A stretch of DNA of 64,000 nucleotides, taken from Dyella_B nitratireducens. Lineage in GTDB: Bacteria > Pseudomonadota > Gammaproteobacteria > Xanthomonadales > Rhodanobacteraceae. The DNA is taken from contig NZ_CP064032.1 in NCBI RefSeq assembly GCF_049532905.1, positions 3,720,001 through 3,784,000 on the forward strand, written 5' to 3'. The notes beneath the pieces were generated by a model. That model was not told the DNA's origin and ran no database searches. It saw only the letters and a list, made by a program, of their open reading frames with translations. Shown here in pieces: positions 50,472 through 59,425 of the stretch. Numbering within the stretch: the first letter of the stretch is position 1; each line of letters starts with the position of its first letter. A program made the translations under genes and the position numbers.

Positions 50472-51716
50472 ATGTCATCCAAGTCCGCGCCAGGTTCGGC
50501 CGACTCGCTGCTCAACCACCGCGCCTATCTCGCCTTCTGGTGCGCCCGCACTGCCTCCAGCTTTGGTTTCCAGATGCTCTCCGTAGCAGTGGGCTGGCAG
50601 ATCTATGCGATCACCGGCCGCGCGTTCGATCTGGGGCTGATCGGCCTGGTGCAATTCTTTCCATCGGTATTGCTGGCATTGCCGGCGGGCCACCTGGCCG
50701 ATCAGTTCGATCGTAGGCGCATCGTGCTGATGGGCCAGATCGTGGAGTGGATCGCCATCGTGCTGTTGGCGACGCTGACCTTGCTGCATGCCATCAACGA
50801 AGTGGGCATTCTGCTGCTGATCTTTATCATCAGCACGGCCAAGGCTTTCGAATCGCCATCGATGCAATCGATGGTACCGGCGCTGGTGCCCCCTGCCCTG
50901 CTACCGCGTGCGATGGCGGTGAACGGTTCGGCCATGCAGGCGGCGATGATCATGGGGCCGGCCTTGGGTGGCTTGCTTTATGTCGCCGGTCCCGGCGTGG
51001 TGTATGCGGTGGCGGCGGTTTTGTACTTGGTTTCCACTGTCATGGTGTCGCAGCTGCGTTACGAACAAGCACCACCGAAACGCGAACCGGCCACATTGAA
51101 AACCCTGTTTGCCGGTGTGCATTTCATTCGCGAACGCAAGGACATCCTTGGCGTGATTTCGCTGGACCTGTTCGCCGTGCTGCTGGGTGGTGCGACGGCA
51201 CTGCTACCGATTTTCGCCAAGGACATATTGCATACTGGTCCATGGGGTTTGGGCCTGCTACGTGCAGCGCCTGCCGTCGGCGCCCTGCTGATGTCGTTCT
51301 GGCTGGCACGCCACAGCATGGAACGCAACGTGGGCAAGATCATGTTCGTGTCAGTGGCCGGCTTCGGCGTGGCCACACTCGTGTTCGCTTTATCCAAGCT
51401 GCTTTGGCTGTCGCTGCTCGCCTTGTTTGCGCTGGGCGCATTCGACATGGTGAGCATGGTGATCCGCGGTTCGCTGGTGCAGTTGGATACGCCCGATGCG
51501 ATGCGCGGGCGCGTGAGCGCGGTGAATGCGATCTTCATCAATACCTCCAACCAACTCGGCGAATTCGAATCCGGCATGCTCGCCGCCTGGCTCGGCGCGG
51601 TCGGCTCGGCCGTGGTGGGCGGCATCGGCACCCTGGTGGTGGTCGGGCTGTGGATGATGCTGTTTCCTACCCTGCGCCGGCGGCAACGGCTGCATATGGA
51701 ACCTGCGTCGACATAG
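50472..51716 (+). CDS. Major facilitator superfamily transporter (EntS-like)
   Basis: The 414-residue carrier has about 12 membrane helices. The motif between helices 2 and 3, AGHLADQFDRRRIVLMGQ, is the MFS motif A as in the EntS/MFS_3 group of exporters. The substrate is unknown; EntS relatives export siderophores or drugs. ATG 50472 has AAGGA six bases upstream. No siderophore genes are adjacent. Confidence 0.9.
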   Translation: MSSKSAPGSADSLLNHRAYLAFWCARTASSFGFQMLSVAVGWQIYAITGRAFDLGLIGLVQFFPSVLLALPAGHLADQFDRRRIVLMGQIVEWIAIVLLATLTLLHAINEVGILLLIFIISTAKAFESPSMQSMVPALVPPALLPRAMAVNGSAMQAAMIMGPALGGLLYVAGPGVVYAVAAVLYLVSTVMVSQLRYEQAPPKREPATLKTLFAGVHFIRERKDILGVISLDLFAVLLGGATALLPIFAKDILHTGPWGLGLLRAAPAVGALLMSFWLARHSMERNVGKIMFVSVAGFGVATLVFALSKLLWLSLLALFALGAFDMVSMVIRGSLVQLDTPDAMRGRVSAVNAIFINTSNQLGEFESGMLAAWLGAVGSAVVGGIGTLVVVGLWMMLFPTLRRRQRLHMEPAST

Positions 51717-51905
51717 TCGCGGGGGGAACGTGGCGTCACTCTTATCCCGCATAGCAACACTGCAAGCCTGATTTCAATCGTCTATGCAGGTGATGTAAAT
51801 CCATGTCTAGACGTCTACTATCGATTAATACTATTGGTTAACGTCCCGCTCACGTGGGCGCTGGCAAGTTGAATAACCCGTAATACAGACAAAAGGAAGA
51901 ACGCC

Positions 51906-52220
51906 ATGAGCAGGCAAGCCGACATCGAACGCCGACTCGACCACCTTGGCAACCGTGTGCGCGAGTATGCAGACGGTGCCGCCGATACCGCCGATAACTT
52001 GCTGTCTCGCGGCTGTCGTGCCGTAAGCAAGCTCAGCAGCGGTGATGCCCGCCGTCGCATGGCGCGCCGCGCCGAAGATTTCGCCGACGAAGCCAACTAC
52101 CAGTACCGCCGCCTGCGTCGTCATGCGGGCCGGCACCCGGTCGCTACGGCGGCGATCGTCGCCGGTACGGTGGGGGCGTTGTTCTTGCTTTATCGCACAC
52201 TGCGGCGCGACGAAGACTGA
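51906..52220 (+). CDS. YqjD/ElaB-like (DUF883-type) membrane-anchored protein
   Basis: The 104-residue protein has a charged helical N-terminal part and one C-terminal membrane helix (HPVATAAIVAGTVGALFLLYRTLRRDED). This tail matches the YqjD/ElaB/YgaM family, whose E. coli members anchor ribosomes to the inner membrane in stationary phase. Arg content is high. The ribosome site AAGGAAG is 8 bases before ATG. Confidence 0.8.
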   Translation: MSRQADIERRLDHLGNRVREYADGAADTADNLLSRGCRAVSKLSSGDARRRMARRAEDFADEANYQYRRLRRHAGRHPVATAAIVAGTVGALFLLYRTLRRDED

Positions 52221-52238
52221 CCCAGACAACCCTCATGA

Positions 52239-52268
52239 CTGTCATTCCCGTTCAAGCGGGAATGACAG
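52239..52268. repeat. dRS3-like single hairpin
   Basis: CTGTCATTCCCG-TTCAAG-CGGGAATGACAG is a perfect 12-bp hairpin. It contains the ATTCCC-N8-GGGAAT core known from the Neisseria dRS3 repeat and matches the second repeat family of this window. Confidence 0.7.
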
Positions 52269-52278
52269 CAGGGGAAAA

Positions 52279-52310
52279 CAAAAAGCCCGCCTTTCGGCGG
52301 GCTTTTTGCT
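52279..52310. terminator. Bidirectional intrinsic terminator between the YqjD-like gene and aceE
   Basis: Stem AAAAAGCCCGCC-TTTC-GGCGGGCTTTTT; A-rich on the left, T-rich on the right, two bases from the aceE stop. Confidence 0.92.
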
Positions 52311-52312
52311 TC

Positions 52313-55006
52313 TTACACCGTCAGCGGATTGGGTTTTTCCGGATCGAGCTTGTACTCGCGGATCGCACGCGACACGTCCTTCGCGTTGACCTTGCCTTCC
52401 TTCGCCAGTGCGGCGAGTGCGGCATGGGCAATCCAATAGCGGTCCACTTCGAAGAAGCCACGCAGGTGCTCGCGCGTATCCGAGCGGCCGAAGCCGTCGG
52501 TGCCGAGCACGGTGTAATGCGTACCGTCCGGCATGAAGGCGCGGATCTGGTCGGCATACTCGCGCACGTAGTCGGTCGCGGCGATGGCCGGACCCTGACG
52601 GCCCTGCAACAGGCCGGTGACGTACGGCACGCGCTGCTCAGCTTCTGGATGCAGGCGATTCCAGCGCTCGGCATCGAAGCCGTCACGGCGCAGCTCGATG
52701 AAGCTCGGCACGGACCAGATATCGGCGCTGACGCCGAAATCCTTTTCCAGCAGTTCCGCGGCTGCAATCACTTCGCGCAGGATCGTGCCCGAACCAAGCA
52801 GTTGCACGCGCGGCTCGCCCTTCTTCGGCTTGCCGGCATCCTTGAACAGGTACATACCCTTGACGATGCCTTCCTCGACGCCTTGCGGCAGATCGGGGTG
52901 GGCGTAGTTCTCGTTCATCACGGTGATGTAGTAGTACACGTCTTCCTGCTCGTCGAGCATGCGACGCGTGCCGTCCTGCATGATCACCGCGACTTCGTAG
53001 GAGAAGGTCGGGTCGTACGCACGCACGTTCGGAATCGCTCCCGCCAGCAAGTGCGAATGGCCATCTTCGTGCTGCAGGCCTTCGCCGTTGAGCGTGGTGC
53101 GCCCGGAGGTGCCACCGATCAGGAAGCCGCGCGAACGCATGTCGCCGGCCGCCCAGGCCAAGTCGCCGATGCGCTGGAAGCCGAACATCGAGTAGTAGAT
53201 GAAGAACGGCAGCATCGGCTGGTTGCTGATGCTGTAGCTGGTCGCCGCCGCCATCCACGCAGCCATGCCGCCGGCTTCGGAGATGCCTTCCTGCAGCACC
53301 TGGCCCTTCTGGTCTTCGCGGTAGTAGAGCAGCTGGTCGGCGTCCTGCGGACGGTATTTCTGACCGAACGGCGCATAGATGCCGATCTGGCGAAACATGC
53401 CTTCCATACCAAAGGTACGCGCTTCGTCAGCCACAATCGGCACCACGCGCGGGCCAATGGCCTTGTCACGCAGCAGGAGGTTCATGCCGCGCACCAGCGC
53501 CATGGTGGTGGAGATTTCGCGATCGCCCGTGCCCTTGGTGATCTGCTCGAACGCGGCCAGTTCCGGCGCCTTGAGCTTCACGTCGGAATGGCGGCGGCGC
53601 TGCGGCAACGAGCCGCCAAGAGCCTTACGGCGCTCGAGCATGTACTGCACTTCCGGCGAATCCTTGCCAGGGTGGTAGTACGGTACTTCCTTGAGCTTCT
53701 CGTCCGACACCGGAATGTTGAAGCGGTCGCGGAAGTGGCGCACAGCCTCATCATCCAGCTTCTTCTGCTGGTGCGTGGGGTTCTGCGACTCACCGGCCGC
53801 GCCCATGCCGTAGCCCTTCACGGTCTTGGCGAGGATGACGGTGGGCATGCCCTTGGTGTTCGTCGCTGCGTGATAGGCCGCGTACACCTTGTGCGGATCG
53901 TGGCCGCCGCGATTCAAGCGCCAGATGTCGTCGTCGCTGAGGTTGGCGACCATCTCGCGCGTTTCCGGATACTTGCCGAAGAAATGCTCGCGTGTGTACG
54001 CGCCACCGAAGGCTTTGCACGCCTGGTATTCGCCATCGATGGTTTCCATCATCAGCTTGCGCAGCACGCCGTTCTTGTCGCGCGCCAGGAGCGGATCCCA
54101 GTAGCTGCCCCACACCACCTTGATGGCATTCCAGCCCGCGCCGCGGAACACACCTTCCAGTTCCTGGATGATCTTGCCGTTGCCGCGCACCGGACCGTCC
54201 AGGCGCTGCAGGTTGCAGTTGATGACGAAGATCAGGTTGTCCAGGCCTTCGCGGCCGGCCAGAGAGATCGCGCCCAGCGACTCGGGTTCATCGCACTCGC
54301 CGTCACCCATGAAGCACCAGATCTTGCGGTCAGTCTTCGGCATCAGGCCGCGGTGCTCGAGGTACTTCCAGAACTGCGCCTGGTAGATCGCCTGGATCGG
54401 GCCCAAACCCATCGACACCGTCGGCACCTGCCAGTAATCGGGCATCAGCCAAGGGTGGGGATAGGAGGAAAGCCCGCGGCCATGGCCGAGCACCTCCATG
54501 CGGAACAGGTCGAGCTGCTCCTCGGCGATGCGGCCTTCGAGGAAGGAGCGCGCATAGATGCCGGGGCTGGAGTGACCCTGGTGGAACACAAGGTCGCCCG
54601 GGTGATCAGCGCTCGGTGCACGCCAGAAATGGTTGAAGCCGACGTCATAAAGCGTGGCGGACGAGGCAAAGCTGGCGATATGGCCACCCAGTTCACCCGG
54701 CTTGCGGTTGGCACGCACCACCATCGCCATCGCGTTCCAGCGGATCAGGGTGCGGATGCGCCATTCCATCGCGGCATCACCGGACATCTTGGCTTCCAGA
54801 TGCGGCGGAATGGTGTTGACGTATTCAGTGGTGGGGTCGAACGGCAGGTAGCCGCCGGAACGACGCGTGGAGTCGACCAGCCGCTCCAGCAGGAAGTGTG
54901 CACGTTCGGTGCCTTCGCGATCGATGACGGCGCTGAGCGATTCGACCCATTCCTGGGTTTCGGTGGGGTCGAGATCCTGGTGGAGAATGTCGTCGAGCTG
55001 ATCCAT
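52313..55006 (-). CDS. aceE: Pyruvate dehydrogenase E1 component
   Basis: The 897-residue homodimeric E1 decarboxylates pyruvate with thiamine diphosphate and loads acetyl on lipoyl-lysine of E2. The ThDP motif GDGECDEPESLGAISLAGREGLDNLIFVINCN is present in full, as are the N-terminal dimer region (FLLERLVDSTRRSGGYLPFDPTTEYVNTI) and the C-terminal domain with VLGTDGFGRSDTREHLRGFFEVD. The length is close to that of E. coli AceE (887). I start at 55006 (MDQLDDILHQD) with GGAGA seven bases upstream. It is separated from aceF-lpdA by 15 kb but shares an upstream palindrome. Confidence 0.97.
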   Translation of the reverse strand: MDQLDDILHQDLDPTETQEWVESLSAVIDREGTERAHFLLERLVDSTRRSGGYLPFDPTTEYVNTIPPHLEAKMSGDAAMEWRIRTLIRWNAMAMVVRANRKPGELGGHIASFASSATLYDVGFNHFWRAPSADHPGDLVFHQGHSSPGIYARSFLEGRIAEEQLDLFRMEVLGHGRGLSSYPHPWLMPDYWQVPTVSMGLGPIQAIYQAQFWKYLEHRGLMPKTDRKIWCFMGDGECDEPESLGAISLAGREGLDNLIFVINCNLQRLDGPVRGNGKIIQELEGVFRGAGWNAIKVVWGSYWDPLLARDKNGVLRKLMMETIDGEYQACKAFGGAYTREHFFGKYPETREMVANLSDDDIWRLNRGGHDPHKVYAAYHAATNTKGMPTVILAKTVKGYGMGAAGESQNPTHQQKKLDDEAVRHFRDRFNIPVSDEKLKEVPYYHPGKDSPEVQYMLERRKALGGSLPQRRRHSDVKLKAPELAAFEQITKGTGDREISTTMALVRGMNLLLRDKAIGPRVVPIVADEARTFGMEGMFRQIGIYAPFGQKYRPQDADQLLYYREDQKGQVLQEGISEAGGMAAWMAAATSYSISNQPMLPFFIYYSMFGFQRIGDLAWAAGDMRSRGFLIGGTSGRTTLNGEGLQHEDGHSHLLAGAIPNVRAYDPTFSYEVAVIMQDGTRRMLDEQEDVYYYITVMNENYAHPDLPQGVEEGIVKGMYLFKDAGKPKKGEPRVQLLGSGTILREVIAAAELLEKDFGVSADIWSVPSFIELRRDGFDAERWNRLHPEAEQRVPYVTGLLQGRQGPAIAATDYVREYADQIRAFMPDGTHYTVLGTDGFGRSDTREHLRGFFEVDRYWIAHAALAALAKEGKVNAKDVSRAIREYKLDPEKPNPLTV

Positions 55007-55159
55007 GAAACGTCTCCGCGGCGCCATGCGCCGCCTTGCGGTGGGTGTGCGTCGCGGGGAGGCGACGGAGCCGAGGCAGGCATCAATCCGGCGGCCAGGC
55101 CGGCACGGAACAGGGAGGGACCGCGTGGCGTGTTCGCCGCAGGACGAGCTAACCCTTCG

Positions 55160-55189
55160 ATTCTAGCCTTGCCGCACCGGTCCCGCCAA
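55160..55189 (-). promoter_or_regulatory. Predicted aceE promoter
   Basis: On the minus strand TTGGCG (55184-55189) and TAGAAT (55160-55165) are 18 bp apart, giving a start near 55153 and a leader of about 147 bases. Confidence 0.55.
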
Positions 55190-55202
55190 TTGTCGGACCA
55201 TA

Positions 55203-55212
55203 CATACGTATG
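55203..55212. promoter_or_regulatory. Palindrome upstream of aceE shared with aceF-lpdA
   Basis: CATACGTATG is a perfect 10-bp palindrome about 55 bp upstream of the predicted transcript start. With the next bases (CG) it is identical over 12 bases to the site before aceF at 37337-37348. Confidence 0.5.
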
Positions 55213-55279
55213 CGAAGGGTTTGTGGCGGTGCATCATAGGGTGCTGTGGAACACAAAACCGTCCGCGCGGGTTCGTGTT

Positions 55280-55364
55280 GCCGTCATTCCCGCGCAAGCG
55301 GGAATCCATCTTCGGCTTTTTGCATCAGAGCAAAGTGGATTCCCGCTTGCGCGGGAAGGACGGC
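55280..55364. repeat. dRS3-like inverted pair
   Basis: Arms of 29 bp (55280-55308 and 55336-55364) match with one mismatch; each holds the hairpin ATTCCCGC-GCAA-GCGGGAAT or its inverse. The rest of the 437-bp gap between aceE and maeB holds the aceE promoter and the hairpin at 55399-55434; I see no gene in it. Confidence 0.8.
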
Positions 55365-55398
55365 CTCAGGGTTATTGGGTGTTTTCTCGCGAGGTTTA

Positions 55399-55434
55399 CC
55401 CCTCACCCCAACCCTCTCCCCTCCGGGGAGAGGG
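55399..55434. repeat. Hairpin repeat, family 4, after maeB (terminator-like)
   Basis: TCACCCCAA is followed by a perfect 10-bp stem CCCTCTCCCC-TCC-GGGGAGAGGG. Read from maeB, hairpin and TTGGGGTGA tail have the same order as after ahcY. Confidence 0.75.
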
Positions 55435-55443
55435 AGAAATACT

Positions 55444-57732
55444 TCAGCTCCGCTCAACTTGAGCCGCGCGAATCTGCGCATCCGCCACGACAATCGCCGT
55501 CATGTTCACCACGCGCCGTACCGTGGAGGTAGGGGTGAGGATGTGCGCAGGCTTGTCCACGCCCATCAGGATCGGGCCGACCGCTACGCCATCGGTCATC
55601 ACCCGCACCATGTTATAGGCGATGTTGGCGGCATCGAGGTTGGGCATCACGAACAAGTTGGCGCGTCCGCTCAGGGTGGTGTTGGGAAACATGCGGCGGC
55701 GGATCTCCTCGTCCCACGCCGTATCGCCCTGCATTTCACCGTCCATTTCCAGGTTCGGCGCGCGTTCGCACAGGATTTTCCGTACTTCGCGCATCTTCAC
55801 CGCGCTGGCGTTCTCATGGCTGCCGTAGTTGGAGTGCGACAGCAACGCGACCTTCGGCTCGATGCCGAACAGCCTCAGCCGATAGCTCGCCTGCAGCGTG
55901 GCTTCGGCGATCTGCTCGGCGGATGGGTCGCACTGCACGTGCGTATCAAGGAAGAACCAGGTGCCCTTGTCGTTGATCACCGCCGTCATCGCCGACGTAC
56001 ACGATACACCCGGATCAAGACCGAATACGCTGCGGATATAGCCGAGCTTCTTGTGATAACGCCCGACCAGGCCGCAGATCAGCGCATCCGCCTCACCGCG
56101 CTTGACCATCATCGAAGCGATCAGCGTGGGACGCGACCGCATCAGATTTTTCGCCGCTGCCGGCGTGACGCCACGGCGTTCGGTCAGCGCGTGATATTGC
56201 TGCCAGTACTCGTTGAAACGAGGATCGTCGTTGATGTTGGTGAGTTCGAAATCCACACCGGCACGCATACGCAGGCCCAAGCGCTCGATACGCGTCTCGA
56301 TCACGTCCGGACGACCAATGAGGATTGGGTACGCCAGCTTCTCATCGATCACCGTCTGCACCGCGCGCAACACGGTTTCTTCTTCACCCTCGGCATACAC
56401 CACGCGCTTGCGATCGGCGCGCGCGCGCTCATACACCGGCTTCATGATCAGACCGGTGCGATAGATAAACTGACTGAGCTTCTCGAGATAAGCCTCCATA
56501 TCCTCGATCGGCCGCGTGGCCACGCCGGAATCCATCGCGGCTTGCGCCACGGCAGGCGCCAACATCACCAGCAGGCGCGGATCGAAGGGGCGCGGAATCA
56601 AATACTCGGCACCAAACGTAGGCGCTTCACCGCCATAAGCACCGGCAAGATCACCCGCTTCCATCTGCGCCAATGCGGCGATCGCACGCACGCAAGCGAG
56701 CTTCATGGCTTCGTTGATGCCGGTAGCGCCCACATCCAGCGCGCCACGGAAGATGTACGGGAAGCACAGTGCGTTGTTGACCTGGTTCGGGTAATCCGAA
56801 CGGCCGGTGGCAATGATGCAATCCGGGCGTACTCGCTTGGCATCCTCCGGCAGGATCTCCGGATTCGGATTGGCCAGCGCCAGGATGATCGGCTGCTTGG
56901 CCATGGTCGCCACCATCTCCGGCTTCAAGATGCCGCCGGCTGAAAGGCCAAGGAAGATGTCCGCACCGTCCACGATCTCCGCCAGCGTGCGCGCCTTGGT
57001 ATCGCGCGCATAACGCTGTTTGTCCGGGTCCATATGATCGCGCCCCACATAGAGCACACCCTCGCGGTCGAACGCCGTGATGTGTTCCCGCTTTGCACCC
57101 AACGCCACCAGCATGTCCAGGCAGGCAATGCCTGCTGCGCCGGCACCGGTGGTGGCGATTTTTACGTCCTCGATGTTCTTGCCGACGATCTTCAGCGCAT
57201 TGATCACCGCGGCACCGACAATGATCGCAGTGCCGTGCTGGTCGTCGTGGAACACCGGAATCTTCATCCGTTCGCGCAGCTTGCGCTCGACGATGAAGCA
57301 CTCCGGCGCCTTGATGTCTTCCAGGTTGATGCCGCCGAAGGTCGGTTCCATCGCGGCGATGATGTCCACCAGCTTGTCCGGGTCGCGCTCATTGAGCTCG
57401 ATGTCAAACACATCGATACCGGCAAACTTCTGGAACAACACGCCCTTACCTTCCATCACCGGTTTGCCGGCCAGCGGCCCGATGTCGCCCAGGCCCAGCA
57501 CGGCGGTGCCGTTGGTGATCACGGCCACCAGGTTGGAACGCGCGGTGTACTGGCTGGCGTTCTGCGGATTCTCGACGATGGCTTCACAGGCATAAGCCAC
57601 ACCCGGTGAATATGCCAACGAGAGATCGCGCTGCGTAACCAGCGGCGTAGTCGGTGTGACCTTGATCTTGCCGGGACGCGGCAGGCGATGATACTCGAGG
57701 GCGGCTTGGCGGAAGTCGTCGGATTGAGCCAT
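55444..57732 (-). CDS. maeB: NADP-dependent malic enzyme with phosphotransacetylase-like domain (MaeB)
   Basis: The 762-residue protein converts malate to pyruvate, CO2 and NADPH. It starts like E. coli MaeB (ALEYHRLPRPGKIKVTPTTPLVTQRDLSLAYSPGVA). The malic enzyme part (about 1-430) has HDDQHGTAIIVGAAVINAL and GAGAAGIACLDML; the C-terminal PTA-like part (about 430-762) includes SCTSAMTAVINDKGTWFFLDTHVQCDP and is thought to bind acetyl-CoA as regulator. I chose Met 57732; in-frame residues upstream do not match the family. Together with ppc and the PDH genes it sits at the PEP-pyruvate-oxaloacetate node. Confidence 0.96.
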   Translation of the reverse strand: MAQSDDFRQAALEYHRLPRPGKIKVTPTTPLVTQRDLSLAYSPGVAYACEAIVENPQNASQYTARSNLVAVITNGTAVLGLGDIGPLAGKPVMEGKGVLFQKFAGIDVFDIELNERDPDKLVDIIAAMEPTFGGINLEDIKAPECFIVERKLRERMKIPVFHDDQHGTAIIVGAAVINALKIVGKNIEDVKIATTGAGAAGIACLDMLVALGAKREHITAFDREGVLYVGRDHMDPDKQRYARDTKARTLAEIVDGADIFLGLSAGGILKPEMVATMAKQPIILALANPNPEILPEDAKRVRPDCIIATGRSDYPNQVNNALCFPYIFRGALDVGATGINEAMKLACVRAIAALAQMEAGDLAGAYGGEAPTFGAEYLIPRPFDPRLLVMLAPAVAQAAMDSGVATRPIEDMEAYLEKLSQFIYRTGLIMKPVYERARADRKRVVYAEGEEETVLRAVQTVIDEKLAYPILIGRPDVIETRIERLGLRMRAGVDFELTNINDDPRFNEYWQQYHALTERRGVTPAAAKNLMRSRPTLIASMMVKRGEADALICGLVGRYHKKLGYIRSVFGLDPGVSCTSAMTAVINDKGTWFFLDTHVQCDPSAEQIAEATLQASYRLRLFGIEPKVALLSHSNYGSHENASAVKMREVRKILCERAPNLEMDGEMQGDTAWDEEIRRRMFPNTTLSGRANLFVMPNLDAANIAYNMVRVMTDGVAVGPILMGVDKPAHILTPTSTVRRVVNMTAIVVADAQIRAAQVERS

Positions 57733-58090
57733 TAGATGGTTGCAACGAAAAGGGATGGGAGAAGGAGCCGCGTGGCGGCATGTCGTAGATGGTAGCACCC
57801 AGCAGTAGCAGTCACCGGGGATTGCGGGTAGTCAATAGGTAGTAAATAGCCCAATCTTTACGCCTCCTTATGGCGGCCGATTTTTGATGCAGCGCGGCAG
57901 AATATGTGGCCGCCACCGGCGCCTCTATGAATACTTGCTGCCATGCCGCGACAAAGCTACAGACCTTATGAATTTGCGGCGTTCTTTGAACATGCCGACA
58001 AACAGCTGCATCACACCAATCTACTACCGAGCCATCTCTCCAACTAGGCGCTAGGCTGCGCGCAGGCGCCGCACCACCTGGAAATCGGGC
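57733..58090. other. Gene-poor AT-richer gap with a possible 34-codon open frame
   Basis: This gap of about 360 bp is visibly richer in A and T than its surroundings. The only frame of note is 57943-58047 (+), 34 codons starting MPRQSYRPYEFAAFF, without a clear ribosome site; it could be a gene remnant. A short GC-rich inverted repeat lies near 58050-58070. I see no promoter or RNA that I can support. Confidence 0.4.
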
Positions 58091-58396
58091 TTACAAACAG
58101 AGGTCACCGACAGCCGAATGGAAAGTGCACTCCAGATCGGGTTTTTCTGGTTTTTTTTTATAGAACTGGCAACCCGCACAGGCATTGCCAGCGTTGCGCT
58201 CGGCATTTGAACTGTCTCTGACGTCTTCAAAACAGCCCCGCGCATTGGCAACGGGATCGGCTTCAGAAACCTTTGACAGATCATCTGCACGCGCCACTCG
58301 CGGCAACCCCTCGGCCAGCACCGTCGCTGCAGCAATGCTGGCGGCAAACTTTAGGAAACGACGGCGCGAATCGATATCTCTTGGTTTCACAAACAC
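58091..58396 (-). CDS. High-potential iron-sulfur protein (HiPIP) with Tat signal
   Basis: The 101-residue protein has a twin-arginine signal (DSRRRFLKFAAS, about 9-20) cleaved near ARA (about 37). The mature part holds the HiPIP pattern NACAGCQFYKKK, with two further cysteines in ECTFHSAVGDLC giving four ligands for a 4Fe-4S cluster. The spacing between the third and fourth cysteine is shorter than usual and the normal aromatic C-terminal tail is missing. A run of nine A residues (coding strand, 58151-58159) encodes the lysines. It follows the ACMSD gene by 15 bp, so it may be an electron carrier co-expressed with it. Confidence 0.8.
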   Translation of the reverse strand: MFVKPRDIDSRRRFLKFAASIAAATVLAEGLPRVARADDLSKVSEADPVANARGCFEDVRDSSNAERNAGNACAGCQFYKKKPEKPDLECTFHSAVGDLCL

Positions 58397-58411
58397 TCTC
58401 TTAGAAGGAAC

Positions 58412-59425
58412 TCAGATCCGCTTATCAAACGAGCGATTGAAGAACTTGGAAGCGTTCTCGCCGAGAATGCGCGTCTTCTGATGATGATCAAGGTGTTTGG
58501 CATGACGGATAAGTGAACCCATCTGCTGCTCCCCGAGGGGATAGGGGTAGTCCGTGCCAAGCATGATGCGATCGTCACCCATGACGGAGACGAGATAATC
58601 GAGCGCGCGCTCGTCAAATACCGCCGAGTCGATCCAGAACCGTTTCACATAGCTAGATGGCGGAAGGGGAGAGTTTTCGCGCACGATGTCACGATACTTC
58701 CAGGCGTTGTCGGCGCGCCCCAATGTAAAGGCAAAATTGCCACCACCATGGGCGAAGCAGATCCGCAGGCTTTCCGGAATACGCTCCATCGCTCCAGACA
58801 GGATGAGCGACAGCATCGTCAAATGCGTTTCCGCCGGCATCGCTACCAGCCACTGCAACATGTAGCGACTCATCCTGCCGCCACCCATCATGTCCCATGG
58901 ATGCACCAGAATCGGACAACCGATATGGGCGCAATGTTGCAAGAAAGTGATGATGCCTTCGTCATCGAAGTCTTTGTTTCCAACGTGGTTGCCGAGTTCC
59001 ACGCCGATATGTCCATTCGCCATGGCTCGCTCCGCCTCACGGCACGAAGCGTCCACGTCCTGCAGAGGAACTTGAGCTATGGCATGGATGCGCTCGCCGG
59101 AGCGTGCGCACATCTCCAGCGCCATATCGTTGAACATGCGTGCGCAATCCAGGGCATGTTCTGGTTTGCGAAGATAGGCAAAGAGCACCGGAGTAACACT
59201 CATGACCTGATGGTCGATGCCGTCACGGTCCATTTCTTCCAGTCGCTTGTGGACGTCCCACGTCGCGGAATAAACGGGACGGAATTCCTGATCTCCGACC
59301 ATCAACATCGCTTTGCCGCAACCGAGATGCTTCATCCACGGCCAATTGGGTTCACCAAATCGCTCGGCGAGGTTTTCCCAGGACTCCGGGAGAAAGTGGT
59401 TATGAATATCGACAGCGACTGACAT
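58412..59425 (-). CDS. 2-amino-3-carboxymuconate-6-semialdehyde decarboxylase-like amidohydrolase (ACMSD)
   Basis: The 337-residue metal-dependent decarboxylase aligns with human ACMSD over its full length: VDIHNHFLPE (metal His8, His10), LVHPWDMMGGGRMSRYMLQWLVAMPAET, ICFAHGGGNFAFTLGR and MLGTDYPYPLGE with the active-site Asp. ACMSD diverts the tryptophan-kynurenine (or 2-nitrobenzoate) pathway from quinolinate. No other genes of that pathway are in the window. I start at 59425 (MSVAVDIHNHF). Related family members act on other aromatic acids, so the exact substrate is likely but not certain. Confidence 0.85.
   Translation of the reverse strand: MSVAVDIHNHFLPESWENLAERFGEPNWPWMKHLGCGKAMLMVGDQEFRPVYSATWDVHKRLEEMDRDGIDHQVMSVTPVLFAYLRKPEHALDCARMFNDMALEMCARSGERIHAIAQVPLQDVDASCREAERAMANGHIGVELGNHVGNKDFDDEGIITFLQHCAHIGCPILVHPWDMMGGGRMSRYMLQWLVAMPAETHLTMLSLILSGAMERIPESLRICFAHGGGNFAFTLGRADNAWKYRDIVRENSPLPPSSYVKRFWIDSAVFDERALDYLVSVMGDDRIMLGTDYPYPLGEQQMGSLIRHAKHLDHHQKTRILGENASKFFNRSFDKRI

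Noticed and set aside
52235..55462. A 1075-codon open frame on the plus strand
   Set aside because: It lies antisense over the whole of aceE, whose E1 motifs are unmistakable. Long antisense frames are common in GC-rich DNA because stop codons are rare there; the translation is His/Arg/Val-rich with no domain.
57943..58047. 34-codon open frame as a real small gene
   Set aside because: No ribosome binding site and no recognisable motif; kept only as a note on the gene-poor gap.
58051..58347. Possible frameshift in the HiPIP gene at the A9 run
   Set aside because: The alternative frame has no cysteine pattern, while the annotated frame keeps all four expected cysteines, so the frame is probably correct as written.
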